Positions 7,001 to 11,888 of a stretch of 11,888 nucleotides of DNA are shown one piece after another (the first letter of the stretch is position 1; each line of letters starts with the position of its first letter). This DNA is from Oribacterium sp. UBA3737. GTDB lineage: Bacteria; Bacillota_A; Clostridia; Lachnospirales; Lachnospiraceae. Location of the stretch: contig DFGZ01000244.1 of the NCBI GenBank assembly GCA_002371295.1, forward strand, positions 1-11,888, in the 5' to 3' direction. Position numbers and translations under genes: made by a program. A model generated the notes under the pieces. That model did not search any database. It saw nothing but the letters and a program-made list of their open reading frames with translations, and was not told the origin of the DNA.

Positions 7001-7114
7001 TCCGGCAGCTGTTGTTGCTTCGGGTACTGCTGATGTACTGCAGGCACTAAGGCCTGATGCGCTGAGTGCCACTGCTAAAACACAGGAAAGTGCCTGGATG
7101 TTTTTTCTTTTCAT
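4007..7114 (-). CDS. Large cell-surface lipoprotein: LRR_5-like segment plus predicted beta-helix
   Basis: This 1035-aa protein starts with a lipoprotein signal (KRK, a hydrophobic core, then lipobox LSAC with C25), so it should be lipid-anchored outside the membrane. Next come an acidic Ala/Ser/Glu tether, a Gly/Pro-rich collagen-like stretch at about 60-91, and a LRR_5/BspA-like segment at about 104-213 (AQAFG...VYVPDTVTTVSEWAF). A helical charged region follows (about 295-350), then an EF-hand-like loop DTDNDGDVD at 402-410. From about 500 to 1010 there are short Gly/Asn/Thr-rich strand repeats (SSFISKADAAAVIASGG, NTLLEGTMGI) predicted to coil as a right-handed beta-helix. A helical insertion at about 732-803 interrupts it. 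There is no LPXTG or SLH anchor. The ATG at 7114 was chosen for its signal peptide and AAAGGA 11 nt upstream; a TTG farther out was rejected. It is probably an adhesin or glycan-binding protein. No catalytic residues were recognised. Confidence 0.85.
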   Translation of the reverse strand: MKRKNIQALSCVLAVALSASGLSACSTSAVPEATTAAGAENSQDASEKNTDDASPEAPNGPDGAPMGEAPEGMPGGPGGQGGPGGPGGMPGSQETSTKVSVTEGDWSFDVITTGEGENKKVTSTITYYAGKEDAVVIIPSVLGGAPVTEISAQAFGHHSEIMAVYVPDTVTTVSEWAFYDLNTATIISFANPDVNIDDAAFQSSGNAVLYLPEGTSQTKAGGKDVVTDGTELITVELENSEAAAIAGGTYLNVSSDKTYSISTDDITAIAVSASGEASDVSVSGSTVSFSGDAYVAEEEKVEINEKFKDSVKEADLTKTLWYLSEDDAKELKEKIESDESYSKLKSVLKFEEGYYINGDKVTLDENVKAYDVKTGEEIEKDSLTGAFPATGSGNYRYMSYEDTDNDGDVDIIYYSPYSVNYSYDSTVIKSDNENLDGLTARDTLNPIYLSFADSVVKASGESEDVKEDDLTIDTSKDGDAIGAEANEERSLVWAEDYANITVSHINGTSTASANWAKMSYLTGLSSYNVEIAMEWGMNALLYATNGGIVTVGSTDGEKSTFYANGDGANGVIAGGSGTKTGESDAKSDTASVYVYNADFTLEGWNNHVADVVYGGYAYLEDVTGTTGIDGSYSVGQASALANDFGNGVVDVKNFSATVFGNRSAGAYVIGGGVITAEDSSFISKADAAAVIASGGTYKMKNTLLEGTMGIKNRGGINTDSTSIFDNVIVRAAKNMSNYVTGAKAKAAMEAWEKASGSTELMHYMMSDAGMTIGQLCENYDVTDSAKKELLETLSEIADETYTEDTKLRNSVLDNAYYNYSAGAYTGTTDYSDIPYLVVGSAYGGTVSSVMEFEAAGENLLFTNSKFENTNGDDYNYLIASEAGSAPVITFEDSDASGIIWNEGDIERVVEGMSGSRSSSLTVTFKNSDFTGSFADGSNGLWDVEGLSYTNSKGEITSLNGNYYGAEGNYGISAAFSGDSVWTVTHDSYLGSLTIEDSASITAPSGYKLSMTVDGKKTDIKAGTYTGKIVITVTKA

Positions 7115-7253
7115 AGTCTTAAATCCTTTCAGATCAAAAGATATTCGGTACACCAATGTTTATATCGGCGTTTTTTTGTATTTGATTTTCGCATAATCTA
7201 TCATCCCAATCTGAAAGGAAACTGAAAAATCACAACATTGAAAATATGCCGGT

Positions 7254-7290
7254 ATAGAAAAACCCGCGGCTCCGAAAGGAATCGCGGGTT
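7254..7290 (-). terminator. Rho-independent terminator after asnA
   Basis: On the minus strand AACCCGCG (7283-7290) pairs with CGCGGGTT (7261-7268). The stem extends inward as TTCC/GGAG after one mismatch, and the run TTTTTCTA follows. It lies about 80 nt past the asnA stop codon and separates asnA from the lipoprotein gene, which must therefore have its own promoter in 7115-7255. I could not pick a convincing -35/-10 pair there. Confidence 0.85.
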
Positions 7291-7368
7291 CATGCTTATT
7301 AAGGATCGTCAAAGTTTTTTTCTGTTTGTTCGGAAATCTCGTGATTTTGATATTGTCAAATCAGCGGA

Positions 7369-8376
7369 TTAAAGTAATGTGATATTGTGCTCTTGGCACT
7401 CGTCGATCATATCCTGAGGCCAGATACTTGCCTGAACCTCGCCGATATGTGCCCTGTCAAGAAGGAGCATGCAGAGACGTGACTGTCCGATACCGCCTCC
7501 TATAGTGTAAGGAAGCTCCTTGTTGAGAAGCATCTTGTGGTAAGGAAGCTCGGCTCTTTCCTCACAGCCTGACTTCTTAAGCTGCTCTGCAAGAGAATCC
7601 TCGTCAACACGGATACCCATGGAACTGATCTCAAGAGCGCAATTAAGTGTAGGATACCAGAAAAGGATATCTCCGTTCAGCTGCCAGTCATCATAGTCCG
7701 GAGCTCTTCCGTCATGAGGCTCTCCGTTTGAAAGCTTGTCACCGATCTTTGAGATGAATACGCATCCGTGCTCCTTTGTGATGGCGTTCTCACGCTCCTT
7801 AGGAGTCTTGTCAGGATACATCTTGAGAAGAGTCTCTGAATCAATGAAATATATATCATCAGGGAGCTTGTTTACAGCGTTTGGATACTTGTACCATACC
7901 TCATGCTCCATATGCTTGATGATACGGAAAATCATGCGTACAGTACCTTCCAGAGTGTTCATGTTGCGGTCTTCCTTATCGATGACCATTTCCCAGTCCC
8001 ACTGATCAACATAGCAGCTGTGAAGGTTATCAAGCTCCTCGTCGCGGCGGATAGCGTTCATGTTGGTGTAAAGACCCTCGCCTGGCTTAAAACCGTAACG
8101 CTTAAGAGCCATACGCTTCCACTTTGCAAGTGAATGAACTACCTCGACTGTCTCGTCCGGCCACCATGGTACATCAAAACTTACCGGACGCTCATATCCA
8201 TTGAGATTATCATTGAGACCACTGCTCTTTGGTACGAAAAGTGGTGCGGAAATACGGCTTAAATTCATCTCTCGGCCGAATTCCTTCTGGAATGTATCGC
8301 GAATATACTTGATGGCTTCCTGTGTTTCGCGAACAGAAAGTCGTGGATCATAGTCCTTAGGAATAATAAGTCCCAT
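7369..8376 (-). CDS. asnA: Aspartate-ammonia ligase (asparagine synthetase A)
   Basis: AsnA makes asparagine from aspartate and ammonia with ATP going to AMP and PPi, in the cytoplasm. It has the class II aminoacyl-tRNA-synthetase fold. The 335-aa length matches the family (about 330 aa). The protein is recognisable throughout: [20 protein letters not shown] near the N-terminus, [37 protein letters not shown], and the ammonia/aspartate-site region [15 protein letters not shown]. The C-terminal ATP-binding motif is [14 protein letters not shown], and the end is [10 protein letters not shown] strong SD (GGGAGG) precedes the ATG. It looks monocistronic, with a terminator at 7254-7290. The 120-nt upstream gap is too short for a full T-box leader plus promoter, so control by uncharged tRNA is not supported. 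Confidence 0.97.
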   Translation of the reverse strand: MGLIIPKDYDPRLSVRETQEAIKYIRDTFQKEFGREMNLSRISAPLFVPKSSGLNDNLNGYERPVSFDVPWWPDETVEVVHSLAKWKRMALKRYGFKPGEGLYTNMNAIRRDEELDNLHSCYVDQWDWEMVIDKEDRNMNTLEGTVRMIFRIIKHMEHEVWYKYPNAVNKLPDDIYFIDSETLLKMYPDKTPKERENAITKEHGCVFISKIGDKLSNGEPHDGRAPDYDDWQLNGDILFWYPTLNCALEISSMGIRVDEDSLAEQLKKSGCEERAELPYHKMLLNKELPYTIGGGIGQSRLCMLLLDRAHIGEVQASIWPQDMIDECQEHNITLL

Positions 8377-8408
8377 AGTTGCCTCCCTATATTTTTATAC
8401 TTTAAAGC

Positions 8409-8414
8409 ATTATA
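8409..8414 (-). promoter_or_regulatory. Putative -10 box of asnA
   Basis: A perfect TATAAT lies on the minus strand 32 nt upstream of the asnA ATG. No good -35 box sits 16-18 nt farther up (the nearest TTGCTA is at 20 nt), so this is a partial promoter call based on the -10 box and its location. Confidence 0.45.
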
Positions 8415-8473
8415 TTAGCAGTATAGAAAAACCATAGCAAGAGAAAATTGATGATGTTCTTACAAAAATATCC

Positions 8474-8525
8474 TATAGAAAAAGGCTTTGTAATGGTCAA
8501 TTAAGCTTGCTTCTTTCAAAGCTTT
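8474..8525 (-). terminator. Putative terminator overlapping the end of the DUF5131c-DUF4186 gene
   Basis: On the minus strand AAAGCTTTG (8517-8525, inside the last codons) pairs with CAAAGCCTTT (8481-8490) with one bulged C, around a 26-nt loop. The run TTTTTCTA follows. The U-tract and position at the end of the operon fit a terminator. The low G-C content and wide loop make it uncertain. Confidence 0.4.
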
Positions 8526-9741
8526 GTTTATCCTTCTTATCCGGCACAGCTGTAATATCTCTTTTTATCCATGCCATAAGTACGTTAACCACGTAATTCT
8601 TCTCATCTTCTGTCAGTGCTCTGTGCTCGGGGATATGATGCCATTTCTTCAGGCATCCTCTGCAGCAGCAGGCTGTGGCGTGCTGTGCTATAAAAACCGG
8701 ATGTCCCTTCATGGGAGTCTGTTTACCATCGTTTGCAGGCTCTGCAGGAGCCAGTCGCTGTGCTATAAAATCAGCTGCATGCTTACGTATGACCTCCTCA
8801 CCATGAGATATGAAATAGTCTCTCTCGAGCTTGTGAAGATGGAAGCTTGAACGGAATTTGCTTCTCGCGAGATGAGAAAACAGTTCATCTGTATTCCGGC
8901 TTTTTAAGTCTGAGTCCAATGTCTCTTCAATGACATCTTCTATTTCAACTTCATAATTTATCCCGGGAATGGTCAGGGTTTCTTCTCTTTCAGCTTTTGC
9001 CTCAAATTCATTTTCAGGCTCATCTTCCACTTCAATTTGGTAGTTGATGTGAGGAATTGATATTTCGGTCTCCTGCACTGGATTTATGTCATCAGGCACC
9101 TGTGATGATGGAAACTCTGTTGGAGCCTCAAAAGGGTTCTCTGAAGTGTCATCTTCCCTGAACGGATTAAATGAATTATCAGAGCCAATGGGACGGAATC
9201 CCAGTTTCCATAAATCATCAGAGGATGAATGGCCGGTATCATGATTCCTGCAGGCGGCATTTCTGCTATCTGGGCCATGATTGCCGGAGGAAAGGGATTT
9301 ATGTCCTGAAACATCGGAAGAAGGAACATAAGTCGGAGGATTCATTGCTCTCGACAGAGGGAAATAATTCATTTCCGCTTTTCTCGCCTGTGACTCCTGA
9401 AACTTTTTATCGATACGGAAGTCACGTCCTCTCATTCTGAAATTTGCGCCGGTACCTGTGAAATAAAAAGGAATGTCCAGGGCGATGCATTGACGGCGAA
9501 GGTCCTGTATCCATGAAAAATCAAGAATGGAACCTGAATCATCACTGTCACCGCAGCAGCTGAGGTAGGATATTTTTTCGCTTTTCAGATTGGCGGTGAG
9601 ATCTATCTTTTCGCAAAGGGGATCTGCAAGAAGTGCGATAGAATGAGCTTCTTCTGTATCGGAAATAGTTTGAAACTGATGGTCGGCTTCCTCCTGAGTG
9701 CTGAATTTTACTGTTTTTGAAGCCTTTAATCGGATTTCCAT
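8497..9741 (-). CDS. Fusion: C-terminal half of DUF5131 (Gp37/Gp68) + linker + DUF4186
   Basis: This 414-aa protein has three parts. Residues 1-128 match the C-terminal half of DUF5131 phage-Gp37/Gp68-type radical-SAM-like proteins: VKFSTQEEAD, PLCEKIDL, LDFSWIQDLRRQCIALDIPF, FQESQARKAEMNY. The N-terminal half with the CxxxCxxC iron-sulfur motif is absent. Residues about 129-284 are an acidic, low-complexity linker with a repeated motif (SIPHINYQIEVED and TIPGINYEVEIED). Residues about 285-397 are DUF4186: SKFRSSFHL, RLAPAEPANDGKQTP, GHPVFIAQHATACCCRGCL, KWHHIP. Conserved H347, H354, C358-C360, C363 and H368/H369 could bind metal. The ATG at 9741 was chosen because GGAGG lies 7 nt upstream; an earlier ATG at 9780 overlaps rluA and has no comparable SD. 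It follows the RluA-like gene by 17 nt in one operon. Function is unknown. Family names come from recognition, not a search. Confidence 0.8.
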   Translation of the reverse strand: MEIRLKASKTVKFSTQEEADHQFQTISDTEEAHSIALLADPLCEKIDLTANLKSEKISYLSCCGDSDDSGSILDFSWIQDLRRQCIALDIPFYFTGTGANFRMRGRDFRIDKKFQESQARKAEMNYFPLSRAMNPPTYVPSSDVSGHKSLSSGNHGPDSRNAACRNHDTGHSSSDDLWKLGFRPIGSDNSFNPFREDDTSENPFEAPTEFPSSQVPDDINPVQETEISIPHINYQIEVEDEPENEFEAKAEREETLTIPGINYEVEIEDVIEETLDSDLKSRNTDELFSHLARSKFRSSFHLHKLERDYFISHGEEVIRKHAADFIAQRLAPAEPANDGKQTPMKGHPVFIAQHATACCCRGCLKKWHHIPEHRALTEDEKNYVVNVLMAWIKRDITAVPDKKDKQSFERSKLN

Positions 9742-9758
9742 CGGATAGCCTCCGTTTG

Positions 9759-10400
9759 TTAAGTATTGAATAGATTCCATGGTGCTTCGTCTTCCGGCGA
9801 AGCTTCGAAAGATACTGTTTCTTTTAATGCAGAATCATAAAAGCTCAGACTGTTGCAGAAAAGGCAAAGGCTCTTTGTCTTAATTCTGGAACCGTACTTT
9901 CCGTCTCCTAAAAGAGGCATCTTTCTGGAAGCGAACTGACAGCGTATCTGGTGGAAACGGCCTGTATGGAGCCTTACTTCAACAAGAGAAATCAAAGAAT
10001 CCTCGTACTCGATGGTCTTTAGAACTCTGTATGAAAGGTCTGCTTCTTTCACTCCCTTACGCATACGTTTTACTGGAAATGCCTTCTGCTTCATTTTATC
10101 TTTGTAAAGAAGGTCATGAAAGCTTCCTTCAGTTGTTTCAGGCTCCCCTGCAACAACTGCAAGATAGGTCTTCTCTACAGTCTCATCCTGTATCTGTTTT
10201 GTGAGCTCTGACGCAGCAAATCGGTTCTTCCCGTAAACAAGAAGTCCGGAAGCTGTTTTATCCAGTCTGTGTATGCAGAAGTAGTCTTTGGGGTCTTTCC
10301 CTGACAGGCTTGCGAGAAGCTCCGGAACATCCTTTTCGGAATCCTCTCCGTGTGCCTTGCAGATGACTATATAGTTTTCCGTTTCATTTATTATTCTCAT
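9759..10400 (-). CDS. RluA-family RNA pseudouridine synthase (short, no S4 domain)
   Basis: This 213-aa enzyme should isomerise uridine to pseudouridine in rRNA or tRNA. The catalytic motif is HRLDKTASGLLVY with nucleophile D47. Motif III is RLHTGRFHQIRCQFA, and LLGDGKYG and LCLFCNSLSF follow as in RluA/TruC-like proteins. There is no N-terminal S4 RNA-binding domain, and the protein is shorter than RluC/RluD, as in the small stand-alone class. The ATG at 10400 has no real SD (only GAG about 12 nt upstream), and no ATG, GTG or TTG lies in frame between it and an in-frame stop at 10515-10517. Translation may therefore depend on coupling to the upstream 83-aa gene. That gene's stop codon is now 101 nt away because of three extra 30-bp repeats. 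The target uridine is unknown. Confidence 0.9.
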   Translation of the reverse strand: MRIINETENYIVICKAHGEDSEKDVPELLASLSGKDPKDYFCIHRLDKTASGLLVYGKNRFAASELTKQIQDETVEKTYLAVVAGEPETTEGSFHDLLYKDKMKQKAFPVKRMRKGVKEADLSYRVLKTIEYEDSLISLVEVRLHTGRFHQIRCQFASRKMPLLGDGKYGSRIKTKSLCLFCNSLSFYDSALKETVSFEASPEDEAPWNLFNT

Positions 10401-10520
10401 ATTAAATAGTCTCAGTTCGTATTTTCGGCTATTAAATAGTGTCAGTTCGTATTCTCGGCTATTAAATAGTCTCAGTTTGTATTCTCGGCTATTAAATAAT
10501 CTCAGTTGGTATTTTCAGCT
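10401..10520. repeat. Four tandem 30-bp repeats (minisatellite) between the Cys-rich gene and rluA
   Basis: Units occupy 10401-10430, 10431-10460, 10461-10490 and 10491-10520 with no spacers. Each begins ATTAAATAGT (unit 4: ATTAAATAAT), continues with variants of CTCAGTTCGT and ends ATTTTCGGCT or close. Neighbouring units differ by two to four substitutions and there are no indels. Unit 4 contains the last codons and TGA stop of the 83-aa gene, so the array looks like repeated duplication of that gene's 3' end plus the 11 nt before rluA. Each junction contains the near-palindrome CTATTAAATAG at 30-bp spacing. In the rluA frame the three extra units are open and encode SR-[KE]-Y-x-L-x-LFN, but hold no usable start codon. 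Confidence 0.97.
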
Positions 10521-10753
10521 TCCTTGCGGGTGGCATCACATTTCTGAACAGCTTTATCCTGAGAGCATCCCTTTACGTTCTTTAATTTTGAATCATTGCA
10601 GTAATGTGACATACGGCAGGATGAACATCTTGAACGGATGATGGTCTCCTGCTCCTCCGGAGTCAGCTTGTCCATGCGTGCTCCGTTCTTGAAGATGAAA
10701 ACAGTACCTGCGGCCAGAAATATGATGATGCATATAGCGATAGTTAAATTCAT
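10502..10753 (-). CDS. Small single-pass membrane protein with Cys-rich soluble tail
   Basis: The gene encodes 83 aa. Residues 3-21 are a hydrophobic membrane segment (AICIIIFLAAGTVFIF), followed by KNGAR. The rest is a short charged region (LTPEEQETIIRSR) and a Cys cluster: C43, C46, C52, C63 and C72, spaced CxxC-x5-C-x10-C-x8-C. That spacing could hold zinc or an iron-sulfur cluster, or form disulfides, depending on the side of the membrane. Basic residues after the segment favour N-out with the Cys tail in the cytoplasm. The start ATG has AAAGGAG 10 nt upstream. It is the first gene of a probable operon with the pseudouridine synthase and the DUF4186 fusion. Its final codons lie within tandem-repeat unit 4. 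I do not recognise the family. Confidence 0.75.
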   Translation of the reverse strand: MNLTIAICIIIFLAAGTVFIFKNGARMDKLTPEEQETIIRSRCSSCRMSHYCNDSKLKNVKGCSQDKAVQKCDATRKEAENTN

Positions 10754-10854
10754 ATCTTTAAAACTCCTTTATGAGTCTGTTTGAAATCTTCCGAAGGAAA
10801 GACTTTCTATGTTTAGTGCTTTTTAAGGAACGGTAAGTCCCTTCGCCAAATCAG

Positions 10855-10863
10855 ATTGTAACA
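10855..10863 (-). promoter_or_regulatory. Extended -10 promoter of the Cys-rich gene operon
   Basis: On the minus strand TGT plus TACAAT (10855-10863) forms a TGn-extended -10 box (5/6 hexamer). No good -35 box is seen; a 29-bp dyad covers that region. The leader of about 95 nt contains AGTCT/AGACT arms and a small TTCC/GGAA hairpin without a U-tract. Confidence 0.5.
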
Positions 10864-10890
10864 TAGATCAGGATTAATTCCATATCTATG
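10862..10890. promoter_or_regulatory. 29-bp symmetrical dyad between pgeF and the Cys-rich gene
   Basis: Outer arms CATAGAT (10862-10868) and ATCTATG (10884-10890) are perfect inverted copies. Inner GGA (10871-10873) and TCC (10879-10881) continue the symmetry around TTAAT, with two mismatched positions in between. The centre is at 10876. It overlaps the TGn of the promoter firing toward the Cys-rich gene and covers its -35 zone, which suggests an operator. It also lies 5 nt past the pgeF stop, but there is no T-run, so it is a poor terminator. Confidence 0.45.
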
Positions 10891-10894
10891 TACT

Positions 10895-11767
10895 TCATTT
10901 AATCATGATGAAGGCCGCGTTATTGCCGCGTTTACCCTTGGTGAAGCGGTGGCTGAAAAGCAGGTCCGGATTACAGTTGGTGCAGATATCTGTGATGCCA
11001 ATGTTTCCGGCCTCCACCCCTGCTTCTTCCAGAACGATTCTGTTGGCATTCCAGAGATCAAGATGGAACTTATGTTCTCCCTGTTCATTTAATCCGTCAT
11101 CGGTGAGGATTTCTGATTCGTGACCCGGAAAAGCATTTTTAAACTCTGAAGCCACATCCTCTGAAACCTCATAGCAGCTTCTGCAGATGCTTGGTCCTAT
11201 TGCACATACAAGATCTTCAGGTTCTGTTCCGAAGGCTTCTTTCATTTTTTCTATGGTGACCCTTCCCATTCGGTTAACGGTTCCCCTCCATCCTGAGTGG
11301 CTTGCACCTATAGCTTTGTGAACAGGATCCACAAAAAGTAAAGGTACACAGTCGGCTGCGAAAATGGATAGGACTAATCCGGGAACATTGGTTATAAGCC
11401 CGTCAACATCAGAATAGTCTCTTTCTTCTGTGAGTCCCTTTCCGGCATCCTCTTCCGTGACAACTCTCACATTTACAGTGTGGGTCTGATGGGAAAGAAC
11501 CATGTGATCGTCGGATACACCGAAAAGAACAGCATATCTATGGAAGTTTTCATAGGCATTTTCAGGAGAATCTCCGCTGGTGAAGCTAAGATTCATACTT
11601 GACCATATTCCCTTGCTCACACCCCCAAGTCTTGTTGAGAAAGCATGCTTCACCATTCCGGTCTCTTGTAACTTTGGGAACTGAATGTATGTAAGCTTAC
11701 TTCCGTCATCGTTAAGATGAGTTTTTAGGTCTGTTGTATGCTTGTTATGAGAAAAGTGTATTTTCAT
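10895..11767 (-). CDS. pgeF: PgeF/YfiH-YlmD family: purine nucleoside phosphorylase, formerly polyphenol oxidase/laccase-like
   Basis: This 290-aa cytoplasmic protein belongs to the DUF152/YfiH/LACC1 family. Members phosphorolyse adenosine, inosine and related nucleosides, and can deaminate adenosine; the older laccase label is probably wrong for most. Visible motifs, in order, are KHAFSTRLGGVS, LSHQTHTVNV (zinc ligand H96), SIFAADCVPLLF (C140), ASHSGWRGTV (H157) and AIGPSICRSCYEV. The C140-H157 spacing of 17 matches the E. coli ligands. The C-terminus, TDICTNCNPDLLFSHR followed by KGKRGNNAAFI, is also typical. An N-terminal extension of about 20 residues (KIHFSHNKHTTDL) precedes the core. 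The ATG at 11767 has CGGAG 7 nt upstream. The region to the tRNA terminator is only about 70 nt, and no clear promoter was identified there. Confidence 0.93.
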   Translation of the reverse strand: MKIHFSHNKHTTDLKTHLNDDGSKLTYIQFPKLQETGMVKHAFSTRLGGVSKGIWSSMNLSFTSGDSPENAYENFHRYAVLFGVSDDHMVLSHQTHTVNVRVVTEEDAGKGLTEERDYSDVDGLITNVPGLVLSIFAADCVPLLFVDPVHKAIGASHSGWRGTVNRMGRVTIEKMKEAFGTEPEDLVCAIGPSICRSCYEVSEDVASEFKNAFPGHESEILTDDGLNEQGEHKFHLDLWNANRIVLEEAGVEAGNIGITDICTNCNPDLLFSHRFTKGKRGNNAAFIMIK

Positions 11768-11835
11768 TTGATTCTCCGCTAAGAAAAGCTTTAATTCCTT
11801 GTTGCTCGATTTACTTGATGTAACGATTAAATATA

Positions 11836-11865
11836 GAAAAAAAGTCTCAGGACAAACCTGAGACT
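11836..11865 (-). terminator. Rho-independent terminator of the tRNA transcript
   Basis: On the minus strand AGTCTCAGG (11857-11865) and CCTGAGACT (11843-11851) form a perfect 9-bp stem around a 5-nt loop, followed by seven T residues. It is 5 nt downstream of the tRNA-like 3' end at 11871, the classic arrangement for a tRNA gene or tRNA operon. Confidence 0.92.
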
Positions 11866-11870
11866 CAAAG

Positions 11871-11888
11871 TGACGGATCCGGGAATCG
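11871..11888 (-). tRNA. 3' end of a tRNA gene (T-loop to discriminator), cut by the window edge
   Basis: Read on the minus strand from 11888, the 18 nt fit tRNA positions 56-73 exactly: C56 G57 A58 T59 T60 of the T-loop, CCCGG as the 3' half of the T-stem, ATCCGTC as the 3' acceptor strand, and A73 as discriminator. The invariant C56, purine 57, A58, pyrimidine 60 and C61 are all satisfied. The next bases are CTT, so CCA would not be encoded. The terminator follows directly. The implied 5' acceptor strand is GACGGAT. The isotype cannot be told because the anticodon is outside the window. Confidence 0.65.

Noticed and set aside
7115..7156. Upstream TTG start for the large lipoprotein
   Set aside because: It would put 14 extra residues before a clean lipoprotein signal peptide; the ATG at 7114 has an SD and an ideal KRK plus lipobox arrangement.
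8377..8496. T-box leader regulating asnA
   Set aside because: The whole gap is about 120 nt, no T-box consensus or antiterminator/terminator pair is visible, and a -10 box lies only 32 nt from the start.
9742..9780. ATG at 9780 as start of the DUF5131c-DUF4186 protein
   Set aside because: It overlaps the RluA-like gene and has only a poor SD, while the ATG at 9741 has GGAGG at ideal spacing.
10401..10520. CRISPR array
   Set aside because: The 30-bp units are directly adjacent with no unique spacers, and one unit includes the end of a gene.

Overview
The window looks like low- to moderate-GC chromosome from a Clostridia-class Firmicute, most likely a Lachnospiraceae relative. This is inferred from strong AGGAGG-type ribosome-binding sites, sigma-A promoters, a RNase H with a viroplasmin-like N-terminus, AsnA, DUF5131/DUF4186 sequences and a CIRCE-like operator; no phylogeny was run. 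Almost everything reads on the minus strand. The exception is the RNase H gene and the regulator remnant behind it. Most of the window is ordinary housekeeping or accessory chromosome. No prophage, IS element or CRISPR array is visible.

Layout, left to right. (1) 1-352: the first 29 codons of a COG0523/CobW-type P-loop GTPase, with a perfect-consensus promoter (TTGACA-17-TATAAT) whose -10 and start region carry a CIRCE-like inverted repeat, the HrcA heat-shock operator. (2) 376-1128: a HAD-superfamily phosphatase with its own promoter. (3) 1288-2390: a strong hairpin, then RNase HI (+), a decapitated XRE regulator and a textbook terminator. (4) 2486-3930: a nicotinamidase/isochorismatase-type cysteine hydrolase and a RraA-like protein. 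The Shine-Dalgarno sequence of the latter lies inside an 86-nt imperfect inverted repeat. (5) 4007-7114: a 1035-aa surface lipoprotein (lipobox, Gly/Pro-rich tether, LRR_5/BspA-like segment, EF-hand-like loop, predicted beta-helix with a helical insertion). (6) 7254-8414: asnA with a terminator. (7) 8474-10890: a probable operon of a small Cys-rich membrane protein, four 30-bp tandem repeats, a short RluA-family pseudouridine synthase, and a fusion of a DUF5131 C-terminal half to DUF4186. (8) 10895-11888: pgeF (multicopper-oxidase-like purine nucleoside phosphorylase), a terminator, and the 3' end of a tRNA gene cut by the window edge.

The genes do not form one pathway. Asparagine synthesis (asnA), possible NAD salvage (cysteine hydrolase), nucleoside salvage (pgeF), phosphatase activity (HAD), RNA modification and turnover (RluA-like, RNase H) and a cell-surface protein sit side by side. 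The points most worth checking are the CIRCE-like site on a GTPase gene, the SD-sequestering inverted repeat, the 30-bp minisatellite between two co-transcribed genes, and the DUF5131c-DUF4186 fusion that lacks the radical-SAM cluster motif.
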